Shown here piece by piece: positions 52,179 through 61,942 of a stretch of DNA of 64,000 bases. How positions within the stretch are numbered: position 1 is the first letter of the stretch; each line of letters starts with the position of its first letter. The notes under the pieces were generated by a model that did not search any database, was not told the origin of the DNA, and saw only the letters and a program-made list of their open reading frames with translations. Source of the stretch: Coriobacterium glomerans PW2 (lineage in GTDB: Bacteria; Actinomycetota; Coriobacteriia; Coriobacteriales; Coriobacteriaceae). The position numbers and the translations under genes were made by a program. The DNA lies in contig NC_015389.1 of assembly GCF_000195315.1 (NCBI RefSeq), forward strand, positions 1,922,001-1,986,000, read 5' to 3'.

Positions 52179-53266
52179 CATCGGATATGACTCATCGCGT
52201 CGGGTCGGGGGCCGCTGCCGCAGCCCTGTCGGGCGCTGCGGCTGCCTGTCGCGAATCATGTCGGGCGACACCGCAGCGACGCTCTCATCGGAGCTGCCCC
52301 ATACGGCTTCCATACCCGTCAGATCGCTCGCCGCCTTAAGCGTATTCGGCTCGACCCTCGACAGCTTGGCTTCACTTCTATCGAGGACCACATCGCTGCC
52401 CCGGAGCAAGCAACTTGTTGATCAGCTCGGTCACGTCGTAGTCGAAGTTCTTATTAGCTATGGCATATGATTTTCCCATGCGTCCTCGGGATCCTGCGGA
52501 CACGTATTGAAGGTGATATTCTCCGGAGTCCATAAGATATGCGTCGGCTGTTCGTCTTCTGTGAGGTGCCCACTGGTTTCAGTAAGCAAGGTGTTCTGAG
52601 CATCTCTGTTCTTGCTGTATATCACAGAGATCAGAGCTTTGCTTACCCCGGTTTTGGAAAGTTCGACCGGATTGAGACGCAGATAGGCGATAAGTCCGCT
52701 GCCGAAGATGAGCGTCGTGCCGTCATTAAAGTTCTTGCCTGCTTCACCGTCATCCGTTACAAACGCGTCGGCACTCACCGCCATCGATAAATTCGTGAAG
52801 GTAAGTTTTGTTCCATGGGGATTCTTGCAAACATCTCAGGCGTAATGTCATTGAAAACCGTTCCGTCGTCTTCTCCCCTCTTCGTGAGAGATCTCGATGG
52901 CAACACGATCCGCAAAGAACGGGACAAACGGCTCGGAAACCGAGTTGGGGTGTTCAAGGAGCGGTCAAGTGCCTGCCGCTACTGTTGGGAAACGTCGAGA
53001 TCGAGTGTCTGATACCATGCCGGTCCAATAGGTGACGCTAGCATCTAATCCGCTCCCAGCGCTCAAATCCCTTGTGTAATAATCTGGATACTCTGAATCA
53101 AGCAACGTCAGGATTTCTTCATGCGAGCAGATCTCAAACAATTCAGCGCCTTCGCGGTTCGTGAAACAGCAACAACATATGCACCGGGCTCGTCACGGGA
53201 GCCAACAACTTGTACCGTCTCGGAAGAGCTGTCAGAAGGAGAGCTTGCATAGGACCTCTCATCCAT
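52175..53266 (-). pseudogene. decayed gene with many frameshifts, family unknown
   Basis: Consecutive minus-strand segments in changing frames read like one protein: a start near 53266 with GAGG upstream (MDERSYASSPSDSSSETVQV), GAYVVAVSRTA, then AELFEICSHEEILTLLDSEY, YYTRDLSAGSG, FFADRVAIEISHEEG, DGTVFNDITPEMFARI, LTFTNLSMAVSADAFVTDDG, then NKNFDYDVTELINKLLAPG and SDVVLDRSEAKLSRVEPNTL. At least five frame changes separate them. I cannot name the family. The longest surviving frame is 52784-52458. Confidence 0.6.
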
Positions 53267-53407
53267 AAGTCAGCCTCACGTATTCGATAGTCTTAATCCC
53301 GTTTGAATCTAAACAGGGTTCTTCACCATCACTTCAACGCGCAACATGACCAAGGAACCATGCCCTCAGATCGTCTGATCTGACCTCGTGGAATCATCCC
53401 TGGCTTT

Positions 53408-53424
53408 TATACCGAATCGGTATA
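53408..53424. promoter_or_regulatory. orphan 17-bp perfect palindrome
   Basis: TATACCGA-A-TCGGTATA. Length, symmetry and CCGxxxCGG core look like a TetR/MarR-type operator, but no intact gene starts near it (pseudogene start at 53266 on one side, end of an orphan gene on the other). Confidence 0.45.
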
Positions 53425-53522
53425 CTCGTGGTGCGATGCATCAAGCCGATATTGGCGGAAGCGCGGTGAAAATTGCAGCCCGAAACCGCCTTCTGAATCA
53501 AGATTGCGGAGATGAAATGGCA

Positions 53523-54104
53523 CTACCGCGCATCAGAGCTAGCTAGAGAGTCATCAGATTCATACAATCTTTTAAGAACGAGGTTCACAAGACTATTCGC
53601 CTTTTTGTTGGAAAGCGGAAGCTCGAACTTCGTGACTTCGGCCGTGACCTTTCCGCAAAAGTCAAATCCATCAGTTCCCGGAGCAATGAAAGCAATCCTG
53701 TCTTCGAGAATATGATGGTTTCTAGGTTCGTTCTTCTTAGTTTCGTTGCTGTCACGGTCGGGAGCCTGCAGGCTGACGATTAGTGCGTCTTCCTCACCCT
53801 TCTTGATGGTAATCCAACGCCAATTGGAGAGGTCGTAAGGCACATCTAAAGTACTGCCGGATTTGTACGTTTTCGCGCCATGACCAGAATTACCTGTTTG
53901 TACCCAATAGCCAGCCTGTTTAAGCTTTGCCGCAAATTTATTTTCCGGCTTGTCCCCCGGCTTGTCCTCCGATTTGTCCCTCAGCTTGTCCCCCAGCTCG
54001 TTCTTCAGCTTCTCCCTCAGAATTCTCCATTCCACTTTTCTCGCGTCGTGATAAAGTTTGCGAGCCGCTATAAAATATTGTTGCCGATAGTCTTCAGTAT
54101 TCAT
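53523..54104 (-). CDS. orphan protein of unknown function with charged repeat linker
   Basis: 193 aa. N-terminal helical part (NTEDYRQQYFIAARKLYHDA), a charged short-period repeat (GDKLRDKSEDKPGDKPENK, about 45-65), then a globular part (AGYWVQTGNSGHGAKTYKSG, WRWITIKKGEEDALIVSL, EDRIAFIAPGTDGFDFCGKV). No family recognised, no signal peptide or TM. ATG 54104 follows AGGAAGGA; the frame is open to 54191. Base composition is lower in GC than its neighbours and it lies in a decayed stretch, which suggests recent acquisition. Confidence 0.65.
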   Translation of the reverse strand: MNTEDYRQQYFIAARKLYHDARKVEWRILREKLKNELGDKLRDKSEDKPGDKPENKFAAKLKQAGYWVQTGNSGHGAKTYKSGSTLDVPYDLSNWRWITIKKGEEDALIVSLQAPDRDSNETKKNEPRNHHILEDRIAFIAPGTDGFDFCGKVTAEVTKFELPLSNKKANSLVNLVLKRLYESDDSLASSDAR

Positions 54105-54248
54105 GACTACAAGTCCTTCCTGCCTCGTTGTAACGCGTGCCGTTCCTTTTGGTACTTTGAATGAAAGATGTCTGGATTGCAACGGAGCCAAAGAGGTCTG
54201 ATTGAATTTACCGCTTTCAAGCGATGCGTAGCCGGCGGATTCTAACGA

Positions 54249-54533
54249 TCATCGCACCGCGACTCGAGGGAGTGATGCTCGATGACTTACGAAAGGAGCC
54301 TCAAGGGGAGGGACCTGAACTGGTGAGAGGGGGATGCTCGACCCGCGTCGCCGCCCCGCGTCCTCAGGCGTCGGCGCCTCGACGGCGAGCGGGTGCGTCT
54401 CGGAGGGCGGATCACCGAGGGTCTCAAACAGCCGTCCGCCCGAGGTGAGAGCCCGGGCGCTTGATCTGGTGGGGCGCGTCCGAACGTCCGCTGCGATCGC
54501 CCTCTTCCTCTGCTCTCTAGTGCAGTGCGCCAT
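54249..54533 (-). pseudogene. probable IS3-family OrfA transposase remnant
   Basis: The ATG at 54533 has an excellent AGGAGGTG ribosome site; the product begins MAHCTREQRKRAIAADVRT and later has TLGDPPSETHPLAVEA, which resembles the helix-turn-helix of IS3 OrfA proteins (TREQR..AI, then ELGYPS..TL). The rest is degraded and no OrfB follows. Weak but consistent; inverted ends were not found. Confidence 0.4.
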
Positions 54534-54962
54534 GGAAACGACACCTCCTCGCATGCGGTCCGACAAATGCCCCGGCTAGCAACAACAACTTTATGCCGCC
54601 ACTTCCCGTCGCAAACTCTCGACAAGAGTCGTGTCATCGCAGCAGAATATGGGAAGCGACATAGCCCGCAGTCTGGTGCGGCGGGGCTACGTTTTGGTCA
54701 CGGCGCCAGCGGATACTGGCCACTATTTCCTTCTACTGACTCCACCCGCCATCGCTTACAATTCCGCCCAGCCCTCAGCAGAAGCCTCAGAATGCTCGGT
54801 GCGTAGAGCGCCGATTGCAGAATTTCAAGAAGGATCGCCGCGGGTGACGCCTCCCATCCGCATTCCGCATCACGTGGAAATCGAATGTGCTTACAACGCC
54901 TGCGCTCCACACTAGACTGAAGCCATATAGGCAGGCAGATACGTTGCTAGGGGGTGAATGAA
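54534..54962. other. non-coding region before the mannoside PTS operon
   Basis: About 430 bp with no supported gene (frames at 54631-54915 lack family features). The promoter of the PTS/mannosidase operon should lie near its end; TATAGG at about 54926 is a possible -10. Confidence 0.4.
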
Positions 54963-55421
54963 ATGGAGATCACAGTTGAAGATATCCTGCTCGATGTTCT
55001 GAGCGCCGATCGAGACGATCTTATCAGGACCATCTCCGATATCGCCGTCAAAAGGGGCTATACCCTATCGGCATCCAAGCTCTTCGATGCCTTCATCGAC
55101 CGCGAGATGGAGTACTCAACCGGGCTGCAAGATGGCTTTGCCATCCCGCACGCCAAAAGCGACGCTGTCGAGCGGGCGGGCGTCATCTACGCCCGCCTCA
55201 GGCAGCCCATCGAGTGGAAGACGTATGACGACGCGCCCGTCACAGACGTGTTCGCTCTGATGGTTCCTGAGCAGGAGAAGGGAACGATTCACCTGCAGAT
55301 GCTTGGTAACCTTGCAAACGCCCTGCTCGAAGATGATTTCAAAACGCAATTGAGAGCTTTGGACGATGAGGCGGCGATCGCAGGCTTCATCACGGAACAG
55401 ATAGGAGTAGAGGTCTCATGA
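54963..55421 (+). CDS. PTS fructose-family EIIA component
   Basis: 152 aa EIIA of the fructose/mannitol type. Active-site His63 in GFAIPHAKSDAV; N-terminal EDILLDVLSADRDDLI helix and a C-terminal LQMLGNLANALLEDDF typical of the fold. ATG 54963 follows AGGGGGTG; the in-frame GTG at 54954 overlaps that site. Its stop overlaps the EIIB start (ATGA). First gene of a IIA-IIB-IIC-mannosidase-regulator operon. Confidence 0.95.
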   Translation: MEITVEDILLDVLSADRDDLIRTISDIAVKRGYTLSASKLFDAFIDREMEYSTGLQDGFAIPHAKSDAVERAGVIYARLRQPIEWKTYDDAPVTDVFALMVPEQEKGTIHLQMLGNLANALLEDDFKTQLRALDDEAAIAGFITEQIGVEVS

Positions 55422-55732
55422 ATATCGTAGGTATCTCAGCGTGCCCGGCCGGTCTGGCGCACACGCCCATGGCGGCAAAGGCCCTGGAGAAGGCCGGAGC
55501 AGAGCTCGGTTACAACGTCAAGATGGAACAACAGGGTTCCATGGGACCGGTCAACGCGATAACGCAGGAGGAGGCCGACGCGGCGGACTTCGTGCTCATC
55601 GCATCGGACCAGAAGATCACGGGCATGGAGCGTTTCAAAGGCAAGAAGATCCTGCGCCTGGACATCAACGTATGCATCAAGGCACCGAAAGCAGTCCTTC
55701 AGAAATGCGTTGCAGCCGTAGAGGGGGCGTAG
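55418..55732 (+). CDS. PTS fructose-family EIIB component
   Basis: 104 aa. Cys9 in GISACPAGLAHTPMAA is the phosphocysteine, with the full EIIB-Fru signature. The family includes MngA (mannosylglycerate) and FrwB-like proteins. Three bases separate it from EIIC. Confidence 0.95.
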   Translation: MNIVGISACPAGLAHTPMAAKALEKAGAELGYNVKMEQQGSMGPVNAITQEEADAADFVLIASDQKITGMERFKGKKILRLDINVCIKAPKAVLQKCVAAVEGA

Positions 55733-55735
55733 ACG

Positions 55736-56842
55736 ATGAAGAAGCTACTAGCAGAGATGAAGGGCTCGCTGATGAGCGGGATCTCATATATGATCCCGAC
55801 CGTCATCGGCGGTGCCATGATCGTCGGGATCCCCCAGCTTATCGGCATGGCCTTCGGAGTCAACGACCTGTCAGCCTATAAGGACGCGGCGGGATTCTTC
55901 CATATCCTGTATCAGATCAATCAGGTCGGCTGGATCGGCATCGGACTGGTCAATCTCGTCATCGCTGGATACGTCGCATACGCTATCGGCGATAAACCCG
56001 CCTTGGGTGCCGGTTTCATCGGCGGCCAGCTGGCAACGAACATTCAAGCAGGCTTTCTCGGCGCGCTCGTTGCTGGCTTCGTCGCGGGCTATACCGCGCG
56101 CTGGTGCCGCAACATCAAGGTCGGAGAAGCTTGGAGCTCCTCGATTCCTCTGATCGTCGTTCCCCTTCTGACCACGGGCGCCGTCGCCATCGTGCTGGGC
56201 GCGGTGCTTGCCACTCCCCTTTCTTGGATCAACACCAGTCTCGTGGCGTGGGTCAAAGGAATGATCGCCAGCAACACCAACAGCGTCGTCATCGCGGTCG
56301 TTCTGGGCGCTATGATCGGCACGGATCTGGGAGGGCCTATCAACAAGGCCGCGTGGATGGTCGGCAACGTCTTGTTCATCGAGGGCATCTACCAGCCCTG
56401 CCTCATGACCAATATCGCGATCTGCTGCATCCCGTTGGGCTACGCCGTCTCGACGTTCATCTACCCGCGCAAGAAGTTCTCCGATGAGATGTTCGCCGCG
56501 GGCAGAAACAATCTGATCATGGGTTCATTCGGAATCACCGAGGGCGCCATCCCGTTTCTGCTCGCCAGTTCTCTGAAGCTGCTGCCCATCAACATGATCG
56601 GCGGCGCGCTGGGAGCGGCGACCGGAGTCATCTTGGGTATGCACTCGCATATCCCGCCCCTGGGAGGTTTGCCCGGAATCATCACCGCCGACAACAAGCT
56701 CGCCTATATCGCAGGCATCGCCGTCGGCGCGCTGTTCATCGGTATCGTCGCGCCGCTCGTCGCGAACTTCAATCCGAGCAAGGACAAGGTGGAGGAAGAA
56801 ATCGATCTCGATGACATCAAGATCGATATGTCAGAGCTCTAG
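55736..56842 (+). CDS. PTS fructose-family EIIC component
   Basis: 368 aa, about ten TM segments. EIIC-Fru landmarks: GSLMSGISYMIPTVIGGAMI, the GFIGGQLA region, DLGGPINKAAWMVG, FGITEGAIPFL and HSHIPPLGG. It imports the sugar, with IIA and IIB encoded upstream. The following GH38 gene suggests an alpha-mannoside such as 2-O-alpha-mannosylglycerate (inference from MngA/MngB). Confidence 0.95.
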   Translation: MKKLLAEMKGSLMSGISYMIPTVIGGAMIVGIPQLIGMAFGVNDLSAYKDAAGFFHILYQINQVGWIGIGLVNLVIAGYVAYAIGDKPALGAGFIGGQLATNIQAGFLGALVAGFVAGYTARWCRNIKVGEAWSSSIPLIVVPLLTTGAVAIVLGAVLATPLSWINTSLVAWVKGMIASNTNSVVIAVVLGAMIGTDLGGPINKAAWMVGNVLFIEGIYQPCLMTNIAICCIPLGYAVSTFIYPRKKFSDEMFAAGRNNLIMGSFGITEGAIPFLLASSLKLLPINMIGGALGAATGVILGMHSHIPPLGGLPGIITADNKLAYIAGIAVGALFIGIVAPLVANFNPSKDKVEEEIDLDDIKIDMSEL

Positions 56843-56869
56843 GCTGCTTTTGGGAGGGGACTTCAGAGC

Positions 56870-59539
56870 ATGGTAAGAACAGTTCACGTCATCCCGCATA
56901 CGCACTGGGACAGGGAGTGGTACTTCACGACCTCGCGCTCCATGGTCTATCTGCTGAAGGACTTCGGCGATGTGCTCGCCAACCTGGAGTCCAATCCCGG
57001 TTACGATCGCTTCGTCTTGGATGGGCAGTCCTCCCTCATAGAGGATTATCTCGCTCTGCGACCGCAAGACGAGCTGCGCGTGAGACAGCTCGTCGCCGAC
57101 GGGAAGCTGATCTTGGGCCCTTGGTACACGCAGACCGATCAGTTCGTGATATCGGGCGAGAGCATCGTGCGCAATCTGCAATACGGCATGGACATCGCAG
57201 ATCGCCTTGGCGCCCACATGAATGTGGGCTACGTTCCCGACTCGTTCGGTCAGGAATCGAGCATGCCCCAGATCTATCAGGGGATGGGCATCCGGGACAC
57301 GCTGTTCTGGCGCGGCGTGTCCCGTCAAGACAGCGAGAGGACCGAGTTCATCTGGCGGGGCGAGGATGGCAGCACCGTCTGCGCCTACCAGATCCCCTAT
57401 GGCTACTACATCGGAGGCGTCATCGACGAGACGAAACTCGCCGAGTTGATGCGCGAGGAGCCCTTCGCCTCGATCGTCGAGCGCTCGACCACGAGCCATA
57501 TCGCCTTTCCGAACGGATTCGACCAGGCGCCTGCCCGTCGTGATCTGCCGGACCTCGTCTCAGAGCTGAATCGGCTGAACGAGAGCTTCCGCTTCGAGGT
57601 CTCATCTATCGAGGAGTACATAGAGGCGGTCAGATCGGAGGATCCTGCGCTCGAGACGATTGAGGGCGAGCTCACGAACGGCAGGGACATGCGCATCCAC
57701 AAGTCGATCTACTCCTCGCGCTCGGATCTCAAGAAGCTGAACACCGAGCTTCAGCACTATCTTGTCAACATTCTCGAGCCGGTTTTGAGCATGGGCGACC
57801 ACCTCGGTATCGAATACCCCCGAGGAGCTATGGATCGCCTCTGGAAGCTGATGTTCGAAAACGCCGCGCACGACTCCATCGGTTCGTGCGTTTCGGATAC
57901 GACCAACGAAGACATCCGCATGCGCTACAAGCAGGTTCGAGATACCAGCTCGAGCCTGGTCGAGATCACGCTGCGCCAGATCGCCACGCGCATTGCCGGT
58001 AGAGCCGATCAGCCCATCACCTGCACGCTGTTCAACACGATGCCGAGCGCGCGCTCAGAGGTGGCCCACGTTATGCTCTATGCCCCCTCGGCCCAGGTGA
58101 AGCTCATCGATGCCAAGGGCGGGGAGCTCCCGATGGTCATCGAGAGCGCCGAGGAGATGAGTGAGTACATCTTGGCGCAGACCATTCAGCTCGATCCCGG
58201 CGAGCCGATCTACCGACCGGAGAAGGTGTATCGCATCCAAGCCGACATCGCCGTCCAGGATCTGCCGGCGATGGGCTATGAGCAGCTCTATCTATGTGAG
58301 ACGGCTGATAGTGCCCAGACGTTGCGCGAAACCGATGACAGGGTACTTGAAAACGACTTCCTCCGGATCTCGGTCGAGGATGACGGATCGCTCACGATCC
58401 TCGACAAGCAGAGCGGCCGAATCTACGCAAACCAGGCTGTGCTCGAGGAGAACGGCGATGGGGGCGACTCGTTCAACTACTCTCCGGCAAAAGAGGACAT
58501 GGTCATCTCCTCGACAGATCAGCCGTGCGAGATACAGGTCCGGCGCTCAGATCTGGTCGACATCGCGGAGATCAGATTCGACTTCGCCGTACCGAGATCG
58601 CTTGAGGATCGAGCCCGTGCCGTCACACAGGCAAAAATGCCGGTCACGCTGACCGCTCGTCTGGAAAAGGGATCACGCCTGATCAAGTTCCGCATCACGG
58701 CAGACAATCGAGAGCCGATGGATCATCGTCTCTGCGTATGCTTCGACACGGGAATCGCCTCGAGCGTCTCGATCGCCGATCTCCAGTTCGGCACGATTCG
58801 AAGGCCGGTCTTCCGCAAGAAGGAGATGCAGCGATGGGAACTCGAGCCGCAGAGCTGGAACGAGAAGCCGATCGCGATCGAAACCTGTCAGTCCTTCGTT
58901 GCACTCTCAGATGAGCTGCAGACGGTGGCTGTCATGCCTCAAGGTGTTCGGGAGTATGAGATAATCGGTGACGAGCATTCCACCATCCGGCTGACCCTGT
59001 TTCGCACCTACGGTATGATGGGTAAGGATGATCTGCTCTTCCGGCCGGGCAGAGCCTCGGGCGAAAAAGTGGTCGCGACACCGGCAGCGGAGCTGAACGA
59101 AGTGCTTGTCTTTGACTTCGCGCATCTCATCGTCGATGCGCCATTCGATAGCGCGCAGGTGGCTCAGACGGCGAAGCGCTACAACACGCCGATACAGCCC
59201 TACGAGTACGCGGACTTTCTGAACGGCCGGCTCATCTTCGAGCTGGACCGCGTCAACAGAATGCTACCGGAAAGTGACGAGCTGCTGAGCTGCACCGGGG
59301 CTCTGGTGCTCAGCACCCTCAAGAAGGCGCATCATCGAAGCGGCTACATCGCCAGGTTCTACAACGCGAACGCTCAGGGCAGCCTCTCAGATTCGGTTCG
59401 CTTCACCCGGACGCCCGCGCGCGTTGAACTTGTGGATCTCAAAGAGGAGAACCCGGAGCGGCTTGAGGTCTGCGACAACGAAGTCGTGCTCGCCGACATC
59501 GGCCATGCAAAGGTCGTGACTCTGTACTTCGAGTACTGA
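56870..59539 (+). CDS. GH38 alpha-mannosidase, MngB-like
   Basis: 889 aa, full length. Zinc ligands His12 and Asp14 in PHTHWDREWYF, catalytic nucleophile Asp124 in GYVPDSFGQESSMPQ, third ligand His334 in NAAHDSIGSCVSDT; then the central three-helix and C-terminal beta domains. No signal peptide, consistent with cleavage of a PTS-phosphorylated mannoside in the cytoplasm, as E. coli MngB does with mannosylglycerate 6-phosphate. It could also be an alpha-1,3-mannosidase acting on host N-glycan fragments, as in streptococci. 28 bp after EIIC with GGGAGGGG upstream. Confidence 0.93.
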   Translation: MVRTVHVIPHTHWDREWYFTTSRSMVYLLKDFGDVLANLESNPGYDRFVLDGQSSLIEDYLALRPQDELRVRQLVADGKLILGPWYTQTDQFVISGESIVRNLQYGMDIADRLGAHMNVGYVPDSFGQESSMPQIYQGMGIRDTLFWRGVSRQDSERTEFIWRGEDGSTVCAYQIPYGYYIGGVIDETKLAELMREEPFASIVERSTTSHIAFPNGFDQAPARRDLPDLVSELNRLNESFRFEVSSIEEYIEAVRSEDPALETIEGELTNGRDMRIHKSIYSSRSDLKKLNTELQHYLVNILEPVLSMGDHLGIEYPRGAMDRLWKLMFENAAHDSIGSCVSDTTNEDIRMRYKQVRDTSSSLVEITLRQIATRIAGRADQPITCTLFNTMPSARSEVAHVMLYAPSAQVKLIDAKGGELPMVIESAEEMSEYILAQTIQLDPGEPIYRPEKVYRIQADIAVQDLPAMGYEQLYLCETADSAQTLRETDDRVLENDFLRISVEDDGSLTILDKQSGRIYANQAVLEENGDGGDSFNYSPAKEDMVISSTDQPCEIQVRRSDLVDIAEIRFDFAVPRSLEDRARAVTQAKMPVTLTARLEKGSRLIKFRITADNREPMDHRLCVCFDTGIASSVSIADLQFGTIRRPVFRKKEMQRWELEPQSWNEKPIAIETCQSFVALSDELQTVAVMPQGVREYEIIGDEHSTIRLTLFRTYGMMGKDDLLFRPGRASGEKVVATPAAELNEVLVFDFAHLIVDAPFDSAQVAQTAKRYNTPIQPYEYADFLNGRLIFELDRVNRMLPESDELLSCTGALVLSTLKKAHHRSGYIARFYNANAQGSLSDSVRFTRTPARVELVDLKEENPERLEVCDNEVVLADIGHAKVVTLYFEY

Positions 59540-59556
59540 TCGATTCATCGATGTGT

Positions 59557-59591
59557 GCGGGGCCGGTATCGCGCAGCGAGACCGGCCCCGC
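59557..59591 (+). terminator. GC-rich hairpin between mannosidase and regulator
   Basis: GCGGGGCCGGT (59557-59567) pairs perfectly with ACCGGCCCCGC (59581-59591). No U-run follows, so it may reduce rather than stop transcription into the regulator gene. It does not resemble a known RAT antiterminator site. Confidence 0.6.
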
Positions 59592-59634
59592 TGCGCGAGC
59601 AGGCACACGGAGTTCGAGGGGAGGCGGCAAGACA

Positions 59635-61623
59635 GTGAAGTTCTCATATGCGCGTCTGGAGCAGATCGCGACGGTCCTTGTCACTTCTGCCAACGAGATC
59701 CCTGCAGCCTCTTTGGCCAACAGGCTCGACGTCACCGACAGAACCATCAGATCCGACATCCGCGCCCTCAACGCCGAGCTGAAAGAATACCATCTCTCAA
59801 TCGTCAACAGTCGCGGCAAGGGCTACCGACTCAAAGCCGATTCAGCAGACGGCTGCGCCGATGCGCTGCTTCCTCTGAAGGAAGCGCTTCAGAACTCGGC
59901 GGCGGAACTCATTCTCGAGACGACTGAGGACCGCGTCGGCGCTTTGTTGTATCAGCTGCTCACAGCTGATTCGGCGATCTCTTTGGATGAGGAGATGAAC
60001 AGGCTTTTCATCGGGTGGAACACGATGACGTCCTACCTTGACAGGCTGCGCAGGCTCATCGCGGCTTACGATCTCAAGCTCATCCGGCGAGACAACCGAA
60101 TCCGACTCGTCGGCGATGAGGACGCAAAGCGCCAATGCCTGATCGATCAGGTGAACACGCGCGACTACGCGAATTATGTCCTTGGTTTCAGCCAGAGAGA
60201 GCGAGCCATCTTCGAGGGGATCGATTTGGATCGCCTGGCCGAGCGGACGAGCGGTTTTCTCGACGGGCTCGGAGTTCCCATCTCCGACTACAATCGGAAA
60301 AATGTCATCATACATGTGGCCCTGACGGTCTGCCGAATCATGGGAGACCATGCGATCGAGCAGTTCGATGGCGAGGTCATGCTTGACGAGCGCTCTCGCG
60401 ATAGACTTCATGCGCTGTTCGCATGGCTCGAAGAAGTTTTCGCGATCGGGATCAGTCGTGCCGAGCGACGCTATCTTGCCCACCACATCGCGCTCAATGT
60501 TCCGTCGATCGTGCTCAGCGGTCAGAGAGTCGATGAGGGCTATATCCGACAGGGCGTGCTGCTGTTCTTAGACCGCATAAGGGAGAACTACTCGTTTGAT
60601 CTGAGTCGAGACCAGCAGATGGTTGAGAGCCTCGTGGCGCATTTCAAATCGGTCATCGGCATCAGCGAGCTTTCAAGCACGCGAAAGAATCCTCTGCTCG
60701 ATGTTATTATCTCGACCTTCCCGCTCGCCTATGAGATGACGGCGACATCTGCCGATGTCGTGGAGAGCTGGCTGCATCTCAAACTGACTCCTGACGAGGC
60801 CTCCTTTGTGACCCTGCATATCGGTGCCTCGATGGAACGTCTGTATGCAGCGCGCTCGGAGAAGCGGCGAGCGGCGCTCGTCTGCGGATCGGGTACAGCG
60901 ACCGCCGTCCTTCTGAAAGCGAAGATCGAGAGCAGATTCTCCAGCTACCTCGATATCGTCGGCACCTATCCCTATGCAGACTACAGGGAGGGAAGAATCG
61001 GCGATGCGGACTTCATCATCTCGACGATCCCCCTTATCGACAGTCCCATCCCGGTCATTCAAATCGATCTGACGAACTTTCTCGATGACAGCCGACAGCT
61101 TCATGAGTTTCTCACATCGAACAACTCGGAATCCGAGGTGCTCGCGTCTCTCTTCGATCGGGAACTGACCTTTGTTCGCTCATCGTTTGCCGCGAAGAAT
61201 GAAGCACTGGACTTCCTCTGCAGCGAGCTCAGGAAACGAGATGTGGTTGACGAGCATTTCAAAGGGCGGCTTCTGGCCCGCGAAGAGCTGTATTCGACCG
61301 CCATCGGCGGCAGCATAGCGATTCCGCATCCGCTCAGATTCTCATCCAAGGTGTCGCGCGTCGCGTTCATGAGCCTCGAGCGCCCCCTCGTGTGGGACGA
61401 CCGGGGAAACGAAATCAGCTACATCTTCATGCTCGCGATCAGCAAAGCTGACTACGTGAAGATTCAGCCTCTGTTCGGATTTCTGGTCGAGCTGCAAAAT
61501 GACAGCAAGTTCGATGCAAAGATGCGCAGATGCGAAGGAGCTCGCGAGGCGGTCGAGATGCTGCGGGCGTATCTGAAGGAGCTTGGGTATGAATACCATC
61601 TAGCGAAGTCGACGAGATCCTAA
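59635..61623 (+). CDS. BglG/MtlR-type PTS-regulated transcriptional activator (PRD, EIIB, EIIA domains)
   Basis: 662 aa. Order: helix-turn-helix (ASLANRLDVTDRTIRSDIRA, about 20-45), a second HTH-like region, PRD1 and PRD2 (about 170-390, with the His in AHHIALNVP), EIIB-like domain with Cys near 420 (LVCGSGTATAVLLKAKIES) and a fructose-type EIIA-like domain with His near 565 (SIAIPHPLRF). These regulators read PTS phosphorylation state and activate the adjoining operon. GTG 59635 follows GGGGAGG; the longer frame overlaps the hairpin. Confidence 0.92.
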   Translation: MKFSYARLEQIATVLVTSANEIPAASLANRLDVTDRTIRSDIRALNAELKEYHLSIVNSRGKGYRLKADSADGCADALLPLKEALQNSAAELILETTEDRVGALLYQLLTADSAISLDEEMNRLFIGWNTMTSYLDRLRRLIAAYDLKLIRRDNRIRLVGDEDAKRQCLIDQVNTRDYANYVLGFSQRERAIFEGIDLDRLAERTSGFLDGLGVPISDYNRKNVIIHVALTVCRIMGDHAIEQFDGEVMLDERSRDRLHALFAWLEEVFAIGISRAERRYLAHHIALNVPSIVLSGQRVDEGYIRQGVLLFLDRIRENYSFDLSRDQQMVESLVAHFKSVIGISELSSTRKNPLLDVIISTFPLAYEMTATSADVVESWLHLKLTPDEASFVTLHIGASMERLYAARSEKRRAALVCGSGTATAVLLKAKIESRFSSYLDIVGTYPYADYREGRIGDADFIISTIPLIDSPIPVIQIDLTNFLDDSRQLHEFLTSNNSESEVLASLFDRELTFVRSSFAAKNEALDFLCSELRKRDVVDEHFKGRLLAREELYSTAIGGSIAIPHPLRFSSKVSRVAFMSLERPLVWDDRGNEISYIFMLAISKADYVKIQPLFGFLVELQNDSKFDAKMRRCEGAREAVEMLRAYLKELGYEYHLAKSTRS

Positions 61624-61942
61624 ATACGACGCTACGATGCCTACCATTTTATGCAAGGACATGGCGAGCGGAATAGAATCTTTTAAACTTTGATCAGCGC
61701 AGCGATGAGCATTCTTCATTTCCAATCTTTGCTCATTGAAGCTGGAATTAATAAGGACATTTAAAACGAATCCGAGGGTACGAGGGATCGTAGAACAGCT
61801 CACCGAGGTATAGCGACGTAAATTGGTATAGCATGCATGGTTGATCGGAAATTCCCACAACCAATCAGGGGATGATTGAAGCCTATGAACGATTCGGATG
61901 GAAACCACCAGTTGAGACATTAAGCCGAAGGGCCTTGAACGG
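61624..61942. other. intergenic region upstream of the GntR gene
   Basis: About 320 bp, AT-richer than average, no gene seen. GGTATAGC occurs at 61807-61814 and 61825-61832; either could serve as a -10 for the GntR gene. Confidence 0.4.

Noticed and set aside
30856-61837. Identical 13-mer GGTATAGCATGCA before the TetR gene (30856) and the GntR gene (61825)
   Set aside because: Several 13-mer coincidences are expected by chance in 64 kb; at most both contain a -10-like TATAGC.
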